From assembly GCA_903789665.1 (NCBI GenBank), contig CAIFEX010000003.1:1-64000 (forward strand): a DNA stretch of 64,000 bases, in the 5' to 3' direction. Positions 54,867-62,702 of this stretch are shown here, in pieces. The notes below the pieces were generated by a model. It had not been told where the DNA came from. It was given only the letters and a program-made list of their open reading frames with translations, and did not search any database. How positions within the stretch are numbered: position 1 is the first letter of the stretch; every line of letters begins with the position of its first letter. The translations under genes were made by a program, and so were the position numbers. This stretch comes from an uncultured Clostridium sp. GTDB lineage: Bacteria > Bacillota > Clostridia > Clostridiales > Clostridiaceae.

Positions 54867-55979
54867 ATTCACCGTAGAGCGGAAAGCATCGTTCGGCGCT
54901 TCCATCTGCCAGTCAAAATGATCTCCCTTTGAGAAATCGGGGACAAAACCGGCGGCCTGTATACGACCGGCAATACAGTGGAAGCACTCCGCTGATTCCT
55001 CGCCCATACAGATTTTATTGTCATAGAGAGAGTAATCTCTGCGGTGCTCTATCGGAGAAAGGTTTGGCATAACCACATTGGCACTTGCCTTGAAGCCTTT
55101 CTCCCTGCCGATTGGGTCAATGGTACCAAGTGCAGTCGTTGCAGGAAGCAGCGATTTCGGTAACAGAAACCTTAAAAGCGAGAGTAATATCACTGTCCGC
55201 CTTGACGAAGGTTTATAATAATTTGCAAACTTAGTGTCCTTATGCGGAATAAACGGGCCTATTCCTACCATATGAGGCTGTAAATCTCGAAGAAATATAA
55301 AATCCTCAGCCAGTGTGTCATATGTCTGATAAGGTGAATCCACCATAAATCCAGATCCGACCTGATAACCTATCTCCTTGAGATTATACAGACACTGCAT
55401 GCGGTTTTCGAGACTCAGTTCAGGTGGATGAAGCTTTCTGTAATGTGTTTCGTCGGCAGTTTCGTGCCGCAGAAGATATCGATCCGCACCGGCGTCAAAA
55501 AGCCGTCTATATGAGTCTCGGCTTCTTTCTCCAAGTGAAAGTGTAACAGCACTGTCAGGAAAACTGGTCTTGATGGCCGAGACAATACGGCATAACCGTT
55601 CATCGGTATAATATACATCCTCGCCGCTTTGAAGTACAAAAGTCCGATACCCAAGCCTGTATCCGATTGTACAGCAGTTTAGGATTTCCTCGTCTGAAAG
55701 TCTGTATCTGCGCGCATTAAAATTACCTCTTCGGATACCACAGTAATAGCAGTTGTTTTTACAGAAACTTGAAAACTCTATAAGACCGCGAAAATATATT
55801 TTCCGTCCATAGTATTTTTCCCTGATTTCTTCCGCACGGCAGGCAAGCAGAGAAAGTATTTCCGTCTGTGCATTCTGCAAAAAAAACCTCAATATTTCAG
55901 AAAGTTCCCTTTTACAGGCATCATTCAAAAAGTTGGTCAATTCCGATGCGTCATTCGCGTCATTCAATTGAATCCTCAT
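54861..55979 (-). CDS. hydE: Radical SAM [FeFe]-hydrogenase maturase HydE
   Basis: A 372-residue radical SAM enzyme. The SAM cluster motif is CKNNCYYC (Cys73, Cys77, Cys80), and a second CX7CX2C site (CMGEESAECFHC) lies near the C terminus, as in characterised HydE. HydE processes an organometallic Fe precursor during H-cluster assembly. GAGGGGG precedes ATG. Here it is followed by nitrogenase-like genes, and neither HydG nor a hydrogenase lies in the window, so its client may be different. Confidence 0.92.
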   Translation of the reverse strand: MRIQLNDANDASELTNFLNDACKRELSEILRFFLQNAQTEILSLLACRAEEIREKYYGRKIYFRGLIEFSSFCKNNCYYCGIRRGNFNARRYRLSDEEILNCCTIGYRLGYRTFVLQSGEDVYYTDERLCRIVSAIKTSFPDSAVTLSLGERSRDSYRRLFDAGADRYLLRHETADETHYRKLHPPELSLENRMQCLYNLKEIGYQVGSGFMVDSPYQTYDTLAEDFIFLRDLQPHMVGIGPFIPHKDTKFANYYKPSSRRTVILLSLLRFLLPKSLLPATTALGTIDPIGREKGFKASANVVMPNLSPIEHRRDYSLYDNKICMGEESAECFHCIAGRIQAAGFVPDFSKGDHFDWQMEAPNDAFRSTVNK

Positions 55980-56017
55980 TGCCCGTCCCCCTCTTCTCTG
56001 TCATTCACCATAATAGT

Positions 56018-57232
56018 TCATACACTTTCATCTTCAAGTTCGTCAAGCAGATCGGGAAACACCCCAAGACAACGTTTTAATATACCATGAATATACGCAA
56101 TCATTATACCGTAGTTAGTAAACGGGATGTCCTGATCTTCTGCACACTTCATGCGATAGAGCATCTCACGCTTTGTGATCATACATCCGCCGCAGTGAAT
56201 AATCAGAGAATATGGAGAAAGATCATCGGGATATTCTGTTCCGGAAACGGTTTTAATGTTGACAGTTTTCCCTGTATAATTTTTCAGCCATCTCGGTATT
56301 TTCACAGTGCCGATATCGTCACACTGCCTGTGGTGGGTGCAGCCCTCGGCGATAAGCACCGTATCTCCGTCCCTCAGCCGTTCGACAGCTGCAACACCTC
56401 GCACAGAAGTATTCAAAAACCCCTTGTATCTCGCCATCAGGATTGAAAATGACGTCAGCGGAATATCAGGTGGGGTATTGGCCGAGACTTTGGCAAAAAC
56501 TTGGCTGTCCGTGATTACCATGGTAGGCTTCCTGCCGATTCCTTCAAGTGTTGCCCGCAGTTCGTCTTCCTTTACGACTATGGCCGCGGCATCCGCTTCA
56601 AGAATATCGCGTATGGTCTGCTGCTGTGGAAGAATCAAACGTCCCTTCGGTGCCGACTTGTCAATGGGAACGACAAGGACTACAAAATCCTTCGGATGGA
56701 TAAGGTCACCGACAATGCGCAGTTTGGAATCCTCTGTGGAAACTTTTTTAGCAATTTTTTCCTTTAACTCGTATATGCCGGTTTTGTCAACAGTGCTCGT
56801 AAATATTTCATTTGATCCAGCCTGTGAAAATTTGCCGGCTAAGTCACATTTGTTGCGGACAACGATGTAAGGAATACCTTTCCGCTTGAACTGGGCAATC
56901 AGCTCATATTCACAGTCTCCCATGCTTTCCGTCATATCTGTTACTAAAACCGCGATATCGGTCTTGTTGAGTACCTGTTTAGCTTTTTTTACACGGAGCT
57001 TACCGAGACTTCCCGTATCGTCATAACCTGGAGTATCTATTATCACGACCGGTCCCAGCGGGAGCAGCTCCATTGCCTTATAGACCGGATCCGTAGTGGT
57101 ACCCTTTGTATTGGACACCAAAGCGAGGTCTTGATCTGTAACCGCATTTACGATGCTGGACTTGCCTGCGTTTCTGCGTCCGAAAAATCCGATATGTACA
57201 CGGTTTGCAGAAGGAGTATCGTTCAATCCCAT
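56018..57232 (-). CDS. hydF: [FeFe]-hydrogenase maturation GTPase HydF
   Basis: A 404-residue scaffold with an N-terminal GTPase domain (FGRRNAGKSS P-loop, VVIIDTPGYDDTG, NKCD) and a C-terminal [4Fe-4S] domain marked by CTHHRQCDDIG near residue 300 and HCGGCMITKREM near 350. HydF carries the [2Fe] precursor to HydA. All expected motifs are intact. A 13-base-pair hairpin lies between this gene and the upstream regulator. Confidence 0.94.
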   Translation of the reverse strand: MGLNDTPSANRVHIGFFGRRNAGKSSIVNAVTDQDLALVSNTKGTTTDPVYKAMELLPLGPVVIIDTPGYDDTGSLGKLRVKKAKQVLNKTDIAVLVTDMTESMGDCEYELIAQFKRKGIPYIVVRNKCDLAGKFSQAGSNEIFTSTVDKTGIYELKEKIAKKVSTEDSKLRIVGDLIHPKDFVVLVVPIDKSAPKGRLILPQQQTIRDILEADAAAIVVKEDELRATLEGIGRKPTMVITDSQVFAKVSANTPPDIPLTSFSILMARYKGFLNTSVRGVAAVERLRDGDTVLIAEGCTHHRQCDDIGTVKIPRWLKNYTGKTVNIKTVSGTEYPDDLSPYSLIIHCGGCMITKREMLYRMKCAEDQDIPFTNYGIMIAYIHGILKRCLGVFPDLLDELEDESV

Positions 57233-57274
57233 AATTATACCATCCCTTTTTCTATTTATTTTGGATCAACAAAT

Positions 57275-57304
57275 AATAGCCGTATCCTGGCGGATACGGC
57301 TATT
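57275..57304 (-). other. Strong hairpin between the TM1266-like gene and hydF
   Basis: Perfect 13-base arms AATAGCCGTATCC (57275-57287) and its complement (57292-57304) with a four-base loop. On the minus strand ATTTGTTG follows rather than a clean T run, so it may be a weak terminator, an attenuator or an RNA-stability element. Confidence 0.65.
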
Positions 57305-57379
57305 TCATATTCAACAGCTATATCGATCTTTCGTCTCAAAAAAATTTTGACGTCAGGCTGATATTGTTTGATTTAATTA

Positions 57380-57631
57380 TTAATTCATAACATTAGAATA
57401 TACCGTTTTTGCGGTAACTCCCTTAATTCGACCGATTTTCCCCGCCATAGTATTAATTTTGTCCTGCGGAGCATCAACCACAATACTAATAATATTGATT
57501 CCTCTTTTACGATAGGGAAGTCCCATGCGTCCGATAATATAGGAACCGTATTCATGCAGCAGAGTATTGATCTGATCTGCAGATTCCCTGCTTTCTGCAA
57601 TAATTGCAATAATTGCCACTCTTGTTTCCAT
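57380..57631 (-). CDS. TM1266-like iron-only hydrogenase system regulator
   Basis: About 83 residues, an ACT/NikR-C-like small protein often found beside hydE/F/G. It starts METRVAIIAIIAESRESADQ and contains GRMGLPYRKRGINIISIVVD near residues 34-53. ATG at 57631 is chosen for the excellent GAGGAGG upstream; an in-frame ATG at 57667 would lack one. It leads the island operon. It has no DNA-binding domain of its own, so its regulatory role is by association only. Confidence 0.85.
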   Translation of the reverse strand: METRVAIIAIIAESRESADQINTLLHEYGSYIIGRMGLPYRKRGINIISIVVDAPQDKINTMAGKIGRIKGVTAKTVYSNVMN

Positions 57632-57688
57632 CGGTACCTCCTCAAGATTTACCAATTCTTTGATCATATGTTTACATCAATTTTATCA

Positions 57689-57717
57689 ATTATATTCCAA
57701 TTTCAGCAAAAAGTCAA
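57689..57717 (-). promoter_or_regulatory. Sigma-A promoter of the island operon
   Basis: On the minus strand TTGACT (57717-57712), exactly 17 bases, TATAAT (57694-57689). Transcription should start near 57682, about 50 bases before the regulator gene. It is one of the best promoter matches in the window. Confidence 0.85.
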
Positions 57718-57752
57718 ATGAGGTTCAGGTGGAGCATTGAACCTAAAATCAC

Positions 57753-59048
57753 TTACTCGGCCGGTATGACCTTCGTGATCTCAAACATGTTGTTTAGTAT
57801 ATACCAGTTCTGAGGGAAAGGCTGGGACAGTGTCCAATAGCTTACTCCCCTGAGATCATATTCATTGACCAATTTGTATTTTGCCTGTATGCTCCTGGCA
57901 TCTTCAAACCAGACCACATGCTGCCTGCCCTCTTCATCTACATAGTTGAAGTATGGAGACTGTGCCCTCTCATCAAATTTTATCTCCGCACCATATCTTC
58001 TTGCCCTGTTTACAGCTTCCTGATGGCCTATACTCTCTGCAAATTCACCACCCGGAGTATATGGAAGTGTCCAGTCATAACCGTACATGGGTATTCCCAT
58101 CAATATCTTTTTAGATGGTATCACGCTCACGGCATAATTTATAACTTTTCTGACTTCACTGAGTGGTGCTACGGCCATGGGTGGTCCTCCGGACCAGCCC
58201 CATTCGTAGGTCATTATTATAACAAAATCCACTATCCTTCCATGAGAGGCATAGTCATGAGCTCCATGCCATGCACCCGAGGTAACATCATATGTTTTAG
58301 GTGCCAGTGCAGTGCCAATTACATATCCGAGCGGATGGGCCCTTGACACCAACTTCTCAAGAAACGAATCATATTTTTCCCTATCTGAAGGCGGAATTCT
58401 TTCAAAATCTATTACAGCTCCATAATATTCTCCTTCATCCATTGCTTTGATTATATTGTCTATTAACGTATCTTGAATACTCTCGTTGTTTAACAACCCA
58501 GATATCAAATTGGTATCAAAATTCGCCCCGGAAATATTTGTCACTGAAAGCAGTGGTGCAGCTCTGCTATTTCTCCCCATCTCAATTATGGTTTCATCCC
58601 TTAGAGGTACAAGTTCGCCTTTTTCAGTCACATGGTGGCTAAATGGTGTTATATAAGTTAAATACGTACCTACATCACTTACAATGGCTCTTTCTCTTTC
58701 AGCAGTGGAAGGTTGTATAAATCCATTAGTTTCAATCACACCATAATTTTTTGAATTCTCCGGTATTCTTATTATCATGCCAGGGTAAATAGTTTCGGGA
58801 TTCAATATATCATTCAGCTGAACTATGCTGTTTACGGAAATTCCGAACCTTTGAGATATGGTCCAGAGTGAATCGCCAGGCACAATTCTATATGCCCTTT
58901 CCGTAGTTGGAATCACAAGAGATTGCCCCGCCACCAGGCTTTGCTCAGGGCGCAGAGCATTGACAGCTATTATCCTTTCCTGGGGAACGCCAAATCTCCG
59001 TGATATAGACCATATGGAATCACCTGGACGGACTACATATATATTCAA
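57753..59048 (-). CDS. LysM/GH18 spore-cortex-type N-acetylglucosaminidase (YaaH/SleL-like)
   Basis: A 431-residue hydrolase. Two LysM peptidoglycan-binding modules (about residues 2-46 and 50-95; VVRPGDSIWSISRRFGVPQE, RIVPGDSLWTISQRFG) precede a glycoside hydrolase 18 barrel. The catalytic strand reads YYGAVIDFERI near residue 208-218, with Glu as acid/base. No signal peptide is present, as usual for cortex-lytic SleL/YaaH enzymes placed in spores. It probably trims cortex peptidoglycan on germination. Confidence 0.88.
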   Translation of the reverse strand: MNIYVVRPGDSIWSISRRFGVPQERIIAVNALRPEQSLVAGQSLVIPTTERAYRIVPGDSLWTISQRFGISVNSIVQLNDILNPETIYPGMIIRIPENSKNYGVIETNGFIQPSTAERERAIVSDVGTYLTYITPFSHHVTEKGELVPLRDETIIEMGRNSRAAPLLSVTNISGANFDTNLISGLLNNESIQDTLIDNIIKAMDEGEYYGAVIDFERIPPSDREKYDSFLEKLVSRAHPLGYVIGTALAPKTYDVTSGAWHGAHDYASHGRIVDFVIIMTYEWGWSGGPPMAVAPLSEVRKVINYAVSVIPSKKILMGIPMYGYDWTLPYTPGGEFAESIGHQEAVNRARRYGAEIKFDERAQSPYFNYVDEEGRQHVVWFEDARSIQAKYKLVNEYDLRGVSYWTLSQPFPQNWYILNNMFEITKVIPAE

Positions 59049-59118
59049 AATATACTGCTCCTTTTTCGATTACTGTCATTAATCATTATATTCTAAAATT
59101 ACAATTTTGTTCTAAGAA

Positions 59119-60030
59119 CTAGTTGTAAATATTTTTACTGAAATATCTATCTCCCCTGTCAGGAAATATAACTACTATATTTCCCCCATCTATAATTCTT
59201 GACAATTTCAATGCCGCAGACATAGCTGCACCCGATGAAGAGCCCACTATAAGGCCCTCTTTCCTGGCAAGTTTTCTTACCATGTCAAAAGCTTCTTCAT
59301 CATTTACCTTTATCACTCTGTCTACCAGACTCATATCCATAGTACCGGGAATAAAATCATTGCCTATTCCCTCAATAGAATAATTATCTTCTCTGCCGCC
59401 GCCAAGAACAGAACCTTCCGGATCCGCCAGAACTGATTTCATATTTTTTATCTGGTTTTTTAAATATTTTACAACTCCTGTAAAAGTACCTCCGCTGCCC
59501 GCCCCGGCTACAAGATAATCAATTTTTCCCTCCATGTCCAGATATATTTCAGGACCTGTAGTTAAATAATGGGTCTCGGGGTTATCACCATTTTCAAATT
59601 GCCTCAAAGATATGGAATTAGGTATACTCTCAAGTAGATCTCCGGTTTTTTTTACAGCACCGATCATCCCATCTTCTTCAGGTGTATTCACTATTTCCGC
59701 TCCAAGAGCTTTCATAAGAATCTGTTTTTCAACAGAAAATTTCATGGGTACCACAAATATAACTCTGTATCCCTTATTCAACGCTCCCAGCGCAATACCC
59801 AATCCGGTGTTGCCCGCAGTAGCTTCTACTATAGTATATCCCTTTTTCAATATGCCTTTGTTTTCTGCACTTTCTATCATGTGCACCCCTACTCTATCCT
59901 TTATACTGCCTCCCGGATTAAAATTTTCCAGTTTTGCAAATATACCAACATTTTCCCTGGCATTGAAATTATTTAATTTTAACATGGGAGTATTTCCCAC
60001 CATTTCCTTTATGTCATTATAGTACAGCAT
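59119..60030 (-). CDS. mccA: Cysteine synthase/cystathionine beta-synthase family protein MccA
   Basis: A 303-residue PLP fold-type II enzyme. ENFNPGGSIKDRVG near residues 36-49 holds the PLP Lys, EATAGNTGLGIALG near 69-82 the substrate loop, and GAGSGGTFTGV near 176-186 the phosphate loop. In the ubiG-mccB-mccA operon of clostridia it forms cystathionine or O-acetylserine products from homocysteine. It is the last gene behind a cysteine T-box. Confidence 0.88.
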   Translation of the reverse strand: MLYYNDIKEMVGNTPMLKLNNFNARENVGIFAKLENFNPGGSIKDRVGVHMIESAENKGILKKGYTIVEATAGNTGLGIALGALNKGYRVIFVVPMKFSVEKQILMKALGAEIVNTPEEDGMIGAVKKTGDLLESIPNSISLRQFENGDNPETHYLTTGPEIYLDMEGKIDYLVAGAGSGGTFTGVVKYLKNQIKNMKSVLADPEGSVLGGGREDNYSIEGIGNDFIPGTMDMSLVDRVIKVNDEEAFDMVRKLARKEGLIVGSSSGAAMSAALKLSRIIDGGNIVVIFPDRGDRYFSKNIYN

Positions 60031-60059
60031 TTCCCATCAATCCTCCACAGAATCACCGC

Positions 60060-61202
60060 TTATTTTGCGAATTTCAATGCATTTTTTAGATCTTCTACTA
60101 TATCATCCTTGTTTTCAAGTCCTACAGACAATCTCACTAAGTTGTCCACTATGCCTATCTCCTGTCTTATTTCATAGGGTACTGCAGCATGAGTCATAGT
60201 CGCCGGATGGGATATAAGTGACTCTACGCCGCCTAAACTTTCCCCCAATGTTATAAGTTTTAAATTCTTCAAAAATTTATTTACATCCAGCCCTTCTTTT
60301 AAGACGAATGAAATGACCGCACCACCTCCTGAAGCTTGAGACCTGTGGATTTCATAACCTGGATGGTCCTTGAAACCCGGATAATAGATTTTATCCACCG
60401 CATCGTTTTTTCTCAGGAATTCAGCCACATATTCGGCATTTTCAAGGTGCCTGTCCATTCTGACAGACAATGTCTTTATCCCTCTTATCAAAAGCCAGCT
60501 GTCGAAGGGACTCAATATGGCCCCTGCCGAGTTCTGAATAAAGTGTATTTTTTCACCTAATTCCCTGTCATTTACTACTAGAAGTCCCGCGATCAAATCG
60601 CTGTGTCCTCCTAAATATTTAGTCGCACTGTGCAGCACTATATCGGCACCCAATTTCAACGGCTTTTGCAAATAGGGTGACATAAAAGTATTGTCCACAA
60701 TGGTGAGTATTTTATTTTCCTCGGCTATTTGGCTTATCTTTCTTATATCTGTGATAGTCATGAGAGGATTTGTCGGCGTTTCAATGAATATTGCCTTTAC
60801 GTCCTTAGTAATACTTTCTTTTACTTTTTTCAAATTGCTTGTATCCACCAGCTCATAATTTAAATTGAAATTTTTAAACACCTTGTCTATAACTCTGAAG
60901 GTCCCTCCATATACATTACTGGAAAGTATGATTTTATCTCCGCTGTGAAAGAGCATCAATGCTGAAGATATAGCTGCCAATCCGGAGGAAAAGGCAAACC
61001 CCCTCTCGCCTTCCTCCAGATCCGCAATCAACTTTTCCACTGCATCTCTCGTAGGGTTTCCCGTCCTTGAGTATTCATACCCCCTATTTTTCCCTATTGC
61101 ATCTTGTTTGTAGGTTGAAGTCTGATATATAGGTACACTGACTGCTCCCGTCCTTTTATCCCCATCTATTCCTCCATGTATTAACAGCGATTCGATTTTC
61201 AT
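60060..61202 (-). CDS. mccB: Cystathionine gamma-lyase/synthase family protein MccB
   Basis: About 380 residues, a PLP fold-type I Cys/Met-metabolism enzyme. YEYSRTGNPTRDAVEKLIAD near residues 42-61 and the PLP Lys in VLHSATKYLGGHSD near 197-210 are clear. It likely splits cystathionine to cysteine, completing methionine-to-cysteine conversion with MccA. ATG at 61202 follows GGGAG with good spacing; the upstream in-frame start would overlap the methyltransferase end. Confidence 0.88.
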   Translation of the reverse strand: MKIESLLIHGGIDGDKRTGAVSVPIYQTSTYKQDAIGKNRGYEYSRTGNPTRDAVEKLIADLEEGERGFAFSSGLAAISSALMLFHSGDKIILSSNVYGGTFRVIDKVFKNFNLNYELVDTSNLKKVKESITKDVKAIFIETPTNPLMTITDIRKISQIAEENKILTIVDNTFMSPYLQKPLKLGADIVLHSATKYLGGHSDLIAGLLVVNDRELGEKIHFIQNSAGAILSPFDSWLLIRGIKTLSVRMDRHLENAEYVAEFLRKNDAVDKIYYPGFKDHPGYEIHRSQASGGGAVISFVLKEGLDVNKFLKNLKLITLGESLGGVESLISHPATMTHAAVPYEIRQEIGIVDNLVRLSVGLENKDDIVEDLKNALKFAK

Positions 61203-61206
61203 AATT

Positions 61207-61839
61207 TTATTCTCCCTTCTTAATTCCACTTGCTATAAATATTCCCGTTTCAGTATATTCCCCTTTGCTCGAATATCCTTTACATTTTAACCCGGTATCC
61301 TCAAACTTTACTTCACTAAACCCTGCAGTTTTCATCCATTTGTTTATCTGTTCATCTGAAAATCCCAGCCATTTATCGTGTATTTCAATCTTTGTCCATT
61401 TTCCATTGTGCTCCTCCATATCCGATATGAAAAAGCTTCCATTTTTCTTCAAAATTCTGTAAGCTTCCTTTATCACCTTGTCTGCCTCCACCACATGATG
61501 CAGAGCCATGTTTATATATACAACATCAATGGATTCGTCAAATAAGGGAATATCTGTTATAGAACCCTTTATAGGATATACATTATTTATTTTTTTATCC
61601 AGACATTCATCATGAAGCTGCCTCAACATATTCCTGGAATTGTCCAATGAAAATACCAAATCTGCATCCTTTGACAGTGCAAGTGAAATGAATCCCGTTC
61701 CACACCCAAGATCAGCACATATTTTATTTTTTATATCAAATTTAGAAAGTACTACGTATTTTAGCCTATTTTCAAAATAATTTTCTCTTATTACATTCCA
61801 TTTATCAGCAATAGAATCAAAATACGACACTGAATCCAT
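61207..61839 (-). CDS. SAM-dependent methyltransferase (UbiG/YrrT-like)
   Basis: A 210-residue class I methyltransferase. Motif I CADLGCGTGFISLALSKDAD is near residues 40-59, and INMALHHVVEADKVIKEAYR near 109-128 is typical. First gene of the operon with mccB and mccA, corresponding to ubiG in Clostridium acetobutylicum and yrrT in Bacillus. It may recycle SAM to S-adenosylhomocysteine for methionine-to-cysteine conversion. The methyl acceptor is unknown. Confidence 0.85.
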   Translation of the reverse strand: MDSVSYFDSIADKWNVIRENYFENRLKYVVLSKFDIKNKICADLGCGTGFISLALSKDADLVFSLDNSRNMLRQLHDECLDKKINNVYPIKGSITDIPLFDESIDVVYINMALHHVVEADKVIKEAYRILKKNGSFFISDMEEHNGKWTKIEIHDKWLGFSDEQINKWMKTAGFSEVKFEDTGLKCKGYSSKGEYTETGIFIASGIKKGE

Positions 61840-61895
61840 AATTATTCCTCCTAATAAATTAAATATTTATAAATATTTTTCAAATTCCGGAATTT

Positions 61896-62215
61896 TGAAA
61901 AACAAAAAACCTCCTGCCTCAATACAGAGGCAGAAGGTTACTTCCGCGGTTCCACTCTGTTTAAATTGTATAAATCTAAAAACAAAATCCATACAACAAA
62001 ACTTATCATATTGGTACAATCATACCTCAACGCTTTTAACGGACGTGCCCGCTGAAATCTACTTCAATTCAATTCAATTCAATCCAGTACTCCAAGATGC
62101 AGTTCAATTGCCTCATGCCAAAGTTTCCTTACACCCACGGGAAACTCTCTCTTATGGCCCTCAGTAACCTACTCTTCTTATCATAGTATTTCCTAGTATT
62201 CTACTAAGAATTAAA
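61896..62215 (-). promoter_or_regulatory. T-box leader, cysteine specifier
   Basis: On the minus strand the leader ends with the T-box GTGGAACCGCGG and a terminator hairpin built on CCTCTGTATTGAGG, then T residues. The specifier is read as TGC at 62101-62099 in the context AAC-TGC-ATC, so it should sense uncharged tRNA-Cys. The genes downstream make cysteine, which agrees. A pentamer repeat of TTCAA occupies about 62062-62085. Confidence 0.9.
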
Positions 62216-62226
62216 TTTACATTCTT

Positions 62227-62255
62227 ATAATACAATATAAGTTTATTTTAATCAA
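62227..62255 (-). promoter_or_regulatory. Sigma-A promoter of the ubiG-mccBA operon
   Basis: TTGATT (62255-62250), 17 bases, TATTAT (62232-62227) on the minus strand, just upstream of the T-box leader. Confidence 0.7.
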
Positions 62256-62371
62256 GTATAATTTATAATTTTATTATATATATTACTATGTAAAATGTTC
62301 CTAAAACTTTATACATGATCAATATTATTTTATAAAAAGTCACCACAGAATCATCGAATAAATAATAAAAG

Positions 62372-62536
62372 TCAAATTGACATAACTGCTGATTCAGAAT
62401 CATTAATTTTTCTATAATGGAGATAAATTAGCTTGTCCAATTGCTGGCTTACTTCTAATATCTCTCCATTATACAGAGATCCATTTTTGACAACCAATGA
62501 ATTCAATTTTTCTCTTAATTGTTCTATCTGTTCCAT
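62372..62536 (-). CDS. Spo0E-like aspartyl-phosphate phosphatase
   Basis: A 54-residue protein. It reads MEQIEQLREKLNSLVVKNGS and then EVSQQLDKLIYLHYRK, carrying the SQxLD motif of Spo0E-family phosphatases, which dephosphorylate Spo0A and delay sporulation. Two helices around a short turn are expected. GGAAAG upstream is a modest ribosome binding site. The length and motif fit the family well. Confidence 0.8.
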   Translation of the reverse strand: MEQIEQLREKLNSLVVKNGSLYNGEILEVSQQLDKLIYLHYRKINDSESAVMSI

Positions 62537-62702
62537 AAACTTACCATCTTTCCTATAATTCTAACAATTTTATTTATTGTATTACACAAACCTTTTATAA
62601 TATACCAGAAAAATACAACAATATCAAGTGGTAATACATTAATATTTTAAAATATTGTATAATATAAATATATTCACGACAGCTCACAAGGAGGATAATA
62701 TA

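Noticed and set aside
57275..57304. Strong terminator ending a separate regulator transcript
   Set aside because: The stem is strong but a proper T run is lacking, no second promoter is evident before hydF, and the genes form one functional set. I list it as a hairpin of unknown role.
59049..59118. Antisense S-box riboswitch after mccA
   Set aside because: Only 70 bases are available and no S-box core or terminator pair is visible.
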